A model generated the notes under the pieces. The model worked only from the letters and a program-made list of their open reading frames with translations. It ran no database searches and was not told the DNA's origin. DNA of 32,141 nucleotides from SB15 sp964639245 (GTDB taxonomy: Bacteria > Chloroflexota > Anaerolineae > Aggregatilineales > J027): assembly GCA_964639245.1 (NCBI GenBank), contig CAZXCU010000034.1, positions 1 through 32,141 on the forward strand, written 5' to 3'. Below, piece by piece: positions 15,443-21,623 of this stretch. The stretch's first letter is position 1, and every line of letters starts with the position of its first letter. The position numbers and the translations under genes were made by a program.

Positions 15443-16258
15443 TTAAGAATTTTTTGTTATTATTTTACGGATTTTTTGCTGGTCGGGCAGCGCATAACTA
15501 TTCATGAGAATGGGGTCGCCTTCATCATGGATGTAATTATCAAAACGGCCTCTGGTAAAGGCTTCCTGATAAACAGCATCAAAATCACACACGACAGTTT
15601 CTTCATTGAGCAAAGGAATCGGCAAGGTAGGGATGGGCTGATTGATACCAAACTGATACACAGCGGTTTTGTTGCTGTGAGCAATATCCGTGATGGCAAT
15701 TGAATAGGGGGTAGAATCAACAGCATCGGGATAAACTGGCACACCGTCAATCACAGAGGGTGTTTCGTGCAACAAATCAACCTCAACCAAGACAATCCCC
15801 GCTTGAGTCAATAAATAGCGCTTTTCCTTATATTCTCGCCGATTGTCTGCGCTGATTTTATTCCCCGGCGAAAGCATCTCAATCACTGCAACAGGTTTTG
15901 CACGATTCTGCTCATAAATGGCAACAGACAAGGGTTCTTTATTTTCTTCAATGGTAGGCAAGGGGACATATAAGGCAGCTGCGCCTGATAACGTTGGCTG
16001 CAACAGGGTGTGTGGCGATTCTTGCCGCAGCGAAATATCAGGATAAAGGACTTTGGGTGCGGGCGGGGCATCGGTAAACGTGCGAAGAATTTTGAGCGTA
16101 TCTTCCGTCGCGGCATGATAATTTTCGGCAAGGGAGTCGTTTAAGGTACTTGCCAGATAAATCACAAAATAATTGTGAAAGCCCTTAAAAGCAATTTCGT
16201 TTTGCAAATAGCTCATGAGATGAGCATTGACCCCTTGATAGCGATTTTTTGCTGCCAT
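15443..16258 (-). CDS. DUF4058 family protein
   Basis: A 271-residue soluble protein. The C-terminal two-thirds carry the DUF4058 hallmark PVAVIEMLSPGNKISADNRREYKEKRYLLTQAGIVLVEVDLL (about 121-161 region), where E-LSP-NK and E-D-LL are the conserved acidic/lysine positions; the family is common in cyanobacteria and Chloroflexota and is reminiscent of PD-(D/E)xK-type nuclease folds such as Uma2, but its activity is not established. The N-terminus HLMSYLQ..FKGFHNYFVIYLASTLN also matches. The ATG has a strong AGGAGAGG ribosome site. It heads a minus-strand unit with two small genes, and converges on the MntA-HepT-DUF433 operon. Confidence 0.8.
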   Translation of the reverse strand: MAAKNRYQGVNAHLMSYLQNEIAFKGFHNYFVIYLASTLNDSLAENYHAATEDTLKILRTFTDAPPAPKVLYPDISLRQESPHTLLQPTLSGAAALYVPLPTIEENKEPLSVAIYEQNRAKPVAVIEMLSPGNKISADNRREYKEKRYLLTQAGIVLVEVDLLHETPSVIDGVPVYPDAVDSTPYSIAITDIAHSNKTAVYQFGINQPIPTLPIPLLNEETVVCDFDAVYQEAFTRGRFDNYIHDEGDPILMNSYALPDQQKIRKIITKNS

Positions 16259-16476
16259 GTTGCCTCTCCTTCATCCCATTATGCCATAGTTTTGTTTGTC
16301 TCACTCGCGGTGTTTTCCCTCTAAAAAACACGAAACCTTAAAATTTTGTAAATATTCCAGCAAATGCTCCAAATGCCGACAAAAAAGGTATCTATTTCCC
16401 GCAATATCCACTACAATACACATATCGTTTCCCCTCTGTTTATCACTGGTTTCCAGTAGAAAAGAAAAGTGAATAA

Positions 16477-17940
16477 ATGGACTTCGACATCCTCAAAGAG
16501 GAGATTTCGCTTGACCCGGAAAATTGGCAAGCGATGCGGGAACTCGGTCATCAAATGGTCGAGGATATGATGACTTACCTAGAAACGGTGCGGGAACGTC
16601 CCGCGTGGCAGCCAATTCCACAGGAAGTCAAACTCAACTTTCAGCAGCCTGTTCCGGTTGCCCCCACCGACGCAGAAAGCGTCTACCAAGAATTTTTAGA
16701 CAACATTTTGCCCTATCCGTTGGGGAATATTCACCCGCGTTTCTGGGGTTGGGTGCTGGGAACAGGCACACCGATTGGCATGATGGCCGAAATGCTGGCT
16801 TCCGGCATGAATTGCAGTCTTGGCGGCGGCGAACAAATCGCGGTGGATGTCGAGTTGCAGGTCATTGAATGGATGAAGCACATCATGGGCTTTCCGTTGG
16901 AGGCAAGCGGTTTGCTGGTATCCGGCGGTTCGATGGCAAATCTGGTCGGGCTGACCGTTGCCCGCAATACGTTGGCAGAATACGACATTCGCAAACGCGG
17001 TGTGCGCGATTTGCCCCGTCCGATGACGCTCTATTGCTCGGAAGAAACCCACAGTTCGATTCAAAAAGCGGCGGAACTGCTCGGTTTGGGCAGCGAATCC
17101 GTGCGGCGTATCGGGGTCAATGACTATTTTGAAATCGATATTGCGGCGCTGGAAGCGGCGATTTATGAGGACAAAGCCAGAGGGTATCAGCCGTTTTGTA
17201 TTGTGGGCAACATCGGCACGACCAACACCGGCGCAATTGATGACCTCGATTTGTTGGCGGATATTGCCGAACGCGAAGGCATGTGGTTTCACATTGACGG
17301 GGCATTTGGCGCATTGGCGGTGCTAACCGAACACATTCGTCCCGGTCTCGCGGGCATGGAACGCGCCGATTCGCTAGCGTTTGACCTGCATAAATGGATG
17401 TATGTGCCATATGAGGTGGGGTGTGTGCTGGTGCAGCATGAGGACAGCCATCGCAAAACCTTCTCCATGACTCCCGATTATCTGGCCCGTGCTGAACGCG
17501 GCATTTCGGCGGCGAAAACATGGCTCAGCGATTACGGCGTGCAGCTTTCGCGGGAATTTCGCGCCCTCAAGGTGTGGATGTCCGTTAAAACCCATGGCAT
17601 TGAAGCCTACGGTCAGTTGATTCAGCAGAACATCGAACAGGCACGGTATGTGGCAGAACTGATTGATGCCTGCCCCGAACTGGAACGACTGGCTCCGGTC
17701 ACGCTCAATGTGGTCAATTTCCGCTATCGGCGCGAGGGCTTGAACGAAACCCAGTTGAACAAACTCAACGACACGCTCCTGATGGATTTGCAGGAAAGCG
17801 GCGTGGCTGCCCCGACCAGCACCCTGCTCAATGGCAAATATGCCATCCGTGTGGCTGTGACCAACCACCGCAGCAAACGCGAAGATTTTGAAATTTTCAT
17901 CCAGAAATTGCTGGAACTGGGGCGCAAAGTCCCGACCTGA
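16477..17940 (+). CDS. Group II PLP-dependent amino acid decarboxylase, copy 1
   Basis: A 487-residue fold type I PLP enzyme like aromatic-L-amino-acid and tyrosine decarboxylases. Seen: the N-terminal HQMVEDMMTYLETVRERP helix, NIHPRFWGWV (substrate-binding loop), SGGSMANLVGLTVARN (149-164), the ring-stacking H192 in ETHSS, GTTNTGAIDD (247-256), D274 in HIDGAFG and the PLP lysine K306 in FDLHKWMYVP. The reaction is removal of the carboxylate from an amino acid to give an amine; the substrate is unclear. A second copy of identical length lies 2.2 kb downstream, with about 69% identity over the first 320 residues by hand count. No strong ribosome site precedes the ATG. A terminator at 17975 closes the unit. 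Confidence 0.9.
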   Translation: MDFDILKEEISLDPENWQAMRELGHQMVEDMMTYLETVRERPAWQPIPQEVKLNFQQPVPVAPTDAESVYQEFLDNILPYPLGNIHPRFWGWVLGTGTPIGMMAEMLASGMNCSLGGGEQIAVDVELQVIEWMKHIMGFPLEASGLLVSGGSMANLVGLTVARNTLAEYDIRKRGVRDLPRPMTLYCSEETHSSIQKAAELLGLGSESVRRIGVNDYFEIDIAALEAAIYEDKARGYQPFCIVGNIGTTNTGAIDDLDLLADIAEREGMWFHIDGAFGALAVLTEHIRPGLAGMERADSLAFDLHKWMYVPYEVGCVLVQHEDSHRKTFSMTPDYLARAERGISAAKTWLSDYGVQLSREFRALKVWMSVKTHGIEAYGQLIQQNIEQARYVAELIDACPELERLAPVTLNVVNFRYRREGLNETQLNKLNDTLLMDLQESGVAAPTSTLLNGKYAIRVAVTNHRSKREDFEIFIQKLLELGRKVPT

Positions 17941-17974
17941 CTGAGCAGCATCTACGGATGCGCTGCTGCCTGAC

Positions 17975-18007
17975 ATGCCCATTATTCGTGTGATGATGGG
18001 CATTTTT
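17975..18007 (+). terminator. Rho-independent terminator after decarboxylase copy 1
   Basis: Stem ATGCCCAT (17975-17982) with ATGGGCAT (17996-18003), 13-nt loop, and a short T-run to 18007, starting 35 bp after the stop codon. Confidence 0.65.
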
Positions 18008-18191
18008 ATTCCCTGCTTTCTTCAATAATAATTTCAGATAAAGGTCTGCCATTGCTTCGATTCCTTCAGGCAACTTGTAGTTGCGGTCAGGCCAATGCCA
18101 ACTAACTGGTCGAATGGGCAGTGTTTCAGCGTAGGCAACCGAGCGATAATGGAAGAGGTGTTACAGAAAATTTTACAAAGGATACCGCGCC

Positions 18192-19013
18192 ATGAAAGAT
18201 AAAATTGCATTGGTGACAGGAGCAACCGGGGGCATCGGCAAAGCTACTGCGCTTGCACTGGCAAAAACGGGCATGACTGTCGTGATGGTGGCGCGGGACT
18301 CGCAGCGTGGTGAAGCCGCCCGCCAAGCAATCATTCAGCAAAGCGGCAATCCGAATAGCCATCTGCTGCTGGCAGATTTATCCCGCTACGCATCGATTCA
18401 ACAGGCAACCGACCAGTTCAAAGCCCAATTTTCCCGTCTGGATATTCTCATTAACAATGCGGGAGTCTATAAATCGACCCGTGTGCTGACCAGCGAAGGC
18501 TTGGAAACCATGTTCGCCACCAATCACATGGGGTATTTCTGGCTGACTCACCTGCTGCGCGATTCACTCAGCGCATCCGCCCGCATTTTGAACGTCACTG
18601 CCCCCTCGACGGTAGCCCTCAATTTTGAGGATTTGCAAGGCGAACAAAAATTTAGTTCTCTGATGGCCTTTGGTGCGTCCAAAATGGCGAATTTGCTGTT
18701 TACCTTTGCCCTTGCCCGTCAACTTGAAGGCACAGACATCACTACCAACGCGATTCATCCCGGCTTGGTGCGGTCAGGCATCCTGCAAGAAGCCAATCTG
18801 ATGATTCGATTGTTGACCCGATTGGCCTCCCGCGCACCGGAAAAAACAGCACAAACCCTCGCCCAACTTGCCACCGATGCTCAATTTGCAGGCAAAAACG
18901 GCTGTTTTTTTCATGCGGGCAAACAGGGAAAGGAATTACAACCCCCTGCCTATGCGCTTGACCCTGCCAATCAGCAGCGTTTATGGGAGATCAGTCTGGG
19001 ATTGCTGCGGTAA
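18192..19013 (+). CDS. SDR family oxidoreductase-like protein lacking the catalytic Tyr
   Basis: A 273-residue classical SDR resembling retinol-dehydrogenase-type members. The NAD(P) motif TGATGGIG (9-16), VARD after strand two, ADLS, NNAG (88-91) and the active-site Asn N111 in ATNHMG are all present. The catalytic YxxxK reads FGASK: Phe160 in place of Tyr, with Lys164 kept; the usual Ser of NVSS is replaced (NVTAPS). The TTT codon at 18669-18671 is one base from TAT. An SDR without Tyr and Ser cannot follow the normal hydride-transfer mechanism, so it may be a nucleotide-binding or structural homologue, or have a different activity. The start has AAAGG about 10 bp upstream. The 3' end overlaps the convergent STAS-like gene by 33 bp. 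Confidence 0.82.
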   Translation: MKDKIALVTGATGGIGKATALALAKTGMTVVMVARDSQRGEAARQAIIQQSGNPNSHLLLADLSRYASIQQATDQFKAQFSRLDILINNAGVYKSTRVLTSEGLETMFATNHMGYFWLTHLLRDSLSASARILNVTAPSTVALNFEDLQGEQKFSSLMAFGASKMANLLFTFALARQLEGTDITTNAIHPGLVRSGILQEANLMIRLLTRLASRAPEKTAQTLAQLATDAQFAGKNGCFFHAGKQGKELQPPAYALDPANQQRLWEISLGLLR

Positions 19014-19430
19014 GCCTTCGCGCAGCCATGCGAGGGCGGCTTCGCGGTTGGAAAAAACTTCCCATTGGATTTTCTTCTGCATACGCTGCAAATCGCGCTT
19101 GAAAAACAACTTAAGCGGCGAAATTAACAAGGATACTAGCGACGACACCACCAGCGCATTCCGCCCCGATTGATGGGGTTTTTTCCGGGCGACCTCGCTG
19201 GCAATTTTACGAACGGTGGGGGTCACGCTGGCGCTAAGGTTCTGGGTGGCATCGTACATCGCCAAGTAGGGGGTGTCATTGGGCATGTGGCGCTGAATTT
19301 CCTCCACAGTGCTGAACAGCGTGCGGAGGGCGACCTGACTCATGCTGTCAATTTTGAAAATGAGGATTTGCCCCTCCTCTAACCGTTCTAAAGTCAGCCC
19401 ATCGGTAAGTTGTTCGATTTGCGAATTCAT
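18981..19430 (-). CDS. STAS/SpoIIAA-like protein, paralogue 1
   Basis: A 149-residue protein. The pattern GLTLERLEEGQILIFKIDSMSQ, then helix, PYLAMYDATQ, and the end WEVFSNREAALAWLREGL suits the single-domain STAS/SEC14-like (SpoIIAA-like) proteins, which act by protein contact, often in stress signalling; this is a fold-level guess. A hydrophobic stretch ALVVSSLVSLLISPLKLFF (about 92-110) could be a core helix or membrane contact. The start ATG 19430 has GGAG nine bases upstream; an ATG at 19439 lies too close to the same site. More than half the aligned residues match the next gene, so the two are tandem duplicates. It converges on the SDR gene with a 33-bp overlap. Confidence 0.65.
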   Translation of the reverse strand: MNSQIEQLTDGLTLERLEEGQILIFKIDSMSQVALRTLFSTVEEIQRHMPNDTPYLAMYDATQNLSASVTPTVRKIASEVARKKPHQSGRNALVVSSLVSLLISPLKLFFKRDLQRMQKKIQWEVFSNREAALAWLREGLPQQSQTDLP

Positions 19431-19462
19431 CAGCCGCATCTCCAGCCATACACAACGGCTTA

Positions 19463-19490
19463 ACTATAGCGCGTGCAGCATAAGATGCAA
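19463..19490 (-). promoter_or_regulatory. Possible promoter of STAS-like paralogue 1
   Basis: On the minus strand, TTGCAT (19485-19490) is followed after 16 bp by TATAGT (19463-19468), 5 of 6 to the -10 consensus. It lies in the 66-bp gap between the two paralogues, so the second of the pair could also be expressed alone. Confidence 0.3.
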
Positions 19491-19496
19491 CACCCC

Positions 19497-19955
19497 TCAG
19501 CTTTCAGCGTTATCCGACTCGCGGTTGAGACCTTCCCGCAGCCATGCCAGCGCTTGTTCCCGTTCCGAGAAAATCTCCCATTCAATTTTTCGCTGGATGC
19601 GCTGTAAATCCCGCTTGATAAACAGCTTAATCGGCGAAATTGCCATCGTAAGCAGGGGCGAAATCAGCAGCGCGTTGCGTCCCCGTTGCTGTGGATTTTT
19701 TTTAGCGACTTCGCTGGCGAGTTTACGGGCGACGGGTGTCACGGTGGCGTTGATATTGGCGGTGGCATCATACAACGCAAGGTATGGTTCGTAGTTGGAC
19801 ATTTTAGATTGAATCACGCCAATCGTGTCGTACATTGCCCGCAACGTTATTTGATTCATTGTATCAATTTTAAACACGAGAATTTTGCCCGCGTCGAGGC
19901 GTTCTAAGGTCAGACCGGGCGCAAGTTGTTCGGGTGATGAAGGCGAAGTTGGCAT
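19497..19955 (-). CDS. STAS/SpoIIAA-like protein, paralogue 2
   Basis: A 153-residue protein, the duplicate of the next gene downstream: GLTLERLDAGKILVFKIDTMNQ, PYLALYDATANINATVTPVARKLASEVAKK, RGRNALLISPLL and WEIFSEREQALAWLREGL align without gaps to the paralogue. I chose ATG 19955 because GAGGGG precedes it by 5 bp and the protein then starts with a short disordered MPTSPSSPEQ; the open frame extends to 20093 but has no ribosome site there. Like its sister it probably has a STAS-like fold and a protein-binding regulatory role. It is transcribed away from decarboxylase copy 2. Confidence 0.65.
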   Translation of the reverse strand: MPTSPSSPEQLAPGLTLERLDAGKILVFKIDTMNQITLRAMYDTIGVIQSKMSNYEPYLALYDATANINATVTPVARKLASEVAKKNPQQRGRNALLISPLLTMAISPIKLFIKRDLQRIQRKIEWEIFSEREQALAWLREGLNRESDNAES

Positions 19956-20110
19956 TGAATCCCCTCTAACTATTGAGAAAGTAATAGACACACAAGTAAA
20001 AATATAACAAATCCTGCAAAGTTTAACCAGACCAATCCGATTGTCCTGCTCGACAAAGAAGCGGATTCTGCGTAGGCTAAGAATTGCAGCCATGAAAGGT
20101 CAAAACAACG

Positions 20111-21574
20111 ATGAATCAAGACACCCTCCGTCAAGAAATTTCACTTGACCCCGAAAATTGGGACTCCCTGCGCGAACTCGGACACCAGATGCTCGATGAT
20201 ATGCTGGATTATCTCGCCAGCGTGCGCGAACGCCCCGTCTGGCAGCCCATTCCATCCGAAGTCAAGGACAACTTCAAACAACCTATCCCCCACACCGCCA
20301 CAGATGCCGCCGCCGTCTACGCCGAATTTCAGGACAAGATTTTGCCCTATCCGTTGGGGAACATTCACCCGCGCTTCTGGGGCTGGGTCATCGGGACAGG
20401 CACACCCGTCGGCATGTTAGCGGAAATGTTAGCGTCAGGCATGAATCCGAATCTGGGCGGGGCGGAGCATGTCGCCGTTGATGTTGAATTGCAGGTGCTG
20501 GACTGGTTCAAGGAAATTTTAGGGTTTCCGATGGACTCTAGCGGTTTGTTGGTGTCTGGTGGCTCGATGGCGAATCTGGTTGGCTTGACCGTTGCCCGCA
20601 ATGCCAAGGCCGAATTTGATATTCGCAAAGAGGGCTTGCAAGCCGTTCCGCGTAAAATGGTGCTGTACAGTTCCAGAGAAACCCACAGTTCCAACATCAA
20701 AGCGGCGGAAATGCTCGGTTTGGGGAATGATGCCCTGCGTAAAATTCCCGTCAATGAAAATTTTGAAATTGACCTTGCCGCGCTGGAACAGATGATTGCT
20801 CAGGACAAAGCGGCTGGCCTCTATCCGTTTTGTATTATCGGCAACGCGGGAACAGTCAACACCGGCGCAATTGATGATTTAAACGCGCTGGCGGATCTTT
20901 GCGAACGCGAGGGCCTGTGGTTTCATGTCGATGGGGCGTTCGGAGCATTGGCGATTCTTTCTGACACCTTACACGACGCGCTGAAGGGCATCGAACGCGC
21001 CGATTCAATTGCGTTTGATTTGCACAAATGGATGTATATTCCGATTGAATGTGGCGCGGTGCTGGTCAAACACCCCGAAAAACACCGCAATACGTTTGCC
21101 CTCTCCCCCGCCTATCTGGTCAAAACCATGCGCGGCACATCGGCCACCCAAACATGGTTAAGCGATTACGGGATTCAACTTTCGCGCGGATTCCGTGCGC
21201 TCAAAGTCTGGATGTCGCTCAAAACACACGGTTTGGAGGCCTACAAACAGGCGATTCAGCAAAATATCGAGCAATCGCGCTATCTGGGCGACTTGGTGGA
21301 CGCAGAAGCCGAACTGGAACGGCTTGCCCCTGTCCCCATGAATATCGTCTGTTTCCGCTATGTCAAAGCGGGCATAAGCGACGAGGATTTAAACGCGCTG
21401 AATCAGGAAATCTTATGGGATTTGCAAGAAAGCGGGATTGCTGTTCCGACCAGCACCCTGCTCAATGGCAAATTTTGTATCCGTGTCGCCAACACCAATC
21501 ACCGTAGCCGCCGCGAAGATTTTGAATTGCTGGTGCAAAAGGTATTGGAATTGGGGCGGAGAACAGCCAGTTAA
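20111..21574 (+). CDS. Group II PLP-dependent amino acid decarboxylase, copy 2
   Basis: A 487-residue paralogue of the decarboxylase at 16.5 kb. It aligns from first to last residue without a gap, with all functional positions conserved: SGGSMANLVGLTVARN, H192 in ETHSS, GTVNTGAIDD (247-256), D274 in HVDGAFG and PLP-lysine K306 in FDLHKWMYIP. Differences cluster in 281-292 and around 171-180, near the region that shapes substrate choice in this family, so the two may decarboxylate different amino acids. AAAGG at 20095-20099 lies 11 bp before the ATG. It ends at a hairpin shared with the convergent HEPN-STAND gene. Confidence 0.9.
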   Translation: MNQDTLRQEISLDPENWDSLRELGHQMLDDMLDYLASVRERPVWQPIPSEVKDNFKQPIPHTATDAAAVYAEFQDKILPYPLGNIHPRFWGWVIGTGTPVGMLAEMLASGMNPNLGGAEHVAVDVELQVLDWFKEILGFPMDSSGLLVSGGSMANLVGLTVARNAKAEFDIRKEGLQAVPRKMVLYSSRETHSSNIKAAEMLGLGNDALRKIPVNENFEIDLAALEQMIAQDKAAGLYPFCIIGNAGTVNTGAIDDLNALADLCEREGLWFHVDGAFGALAILSDTLHDALKGIERADSIAFDLHKWMYIPIECGAVLVKHPEKHRNTFALSPAYLVKTMRGTSATQTWLSDYGIQLSRGFRALKVWMSLKTHGLEAYKQAIQQNIEQSRYLGDLVDAEAELERLAPVPMNIVCFRYVKAGISDEDLNALNQEILWDLQESGIAVPTSTLLNGKFCIRVANTNHRSRREDFELLVQKVLELGRRTAS

Positions 21575-21583
21575 ATTATAATA

Positions 21584-21610
21584 TGGGTGTTAAGTTGATA
21601 TTAACACCCA
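21584..21610. terminator. Shared hairpin terminator between convergent genes
   Basis: A 10-bp stem TGGGTGTTAA (21584-21593) with TTAACACCCA (21601-21610) and a 7-nt loop, 10 bp after the decarboxylase stop and 14 bp from the stop of the convergent HEPN-STAND gene. AT-rich flanks but no strict T-run. Confidence 0.65.
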
Positions 21611-21623
21611 CAATTTGTAGAAT

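Noticed and set aside
16696..18003. Long minus-strand ORFs opposite decarboxylase copy 1
   Set aside because: Antisense shadows of a well-supported enzyme gene; no motifs.
18010..18160. Minus-strand reading with a protein-like stretch (LPIRPVSWHWPDRNYKLP)
   Set aside because: No start or proper stop, runs through a terminator hairpin, and no family could be named; may be a decayed fragment but cannot be supported.
20060..20085. Possible MITE end (TTCTGCGTAGG) near 20.07 kb
   Set aside because: Only an 11-base match to the MITE-like end and no partner repeat found nearby.
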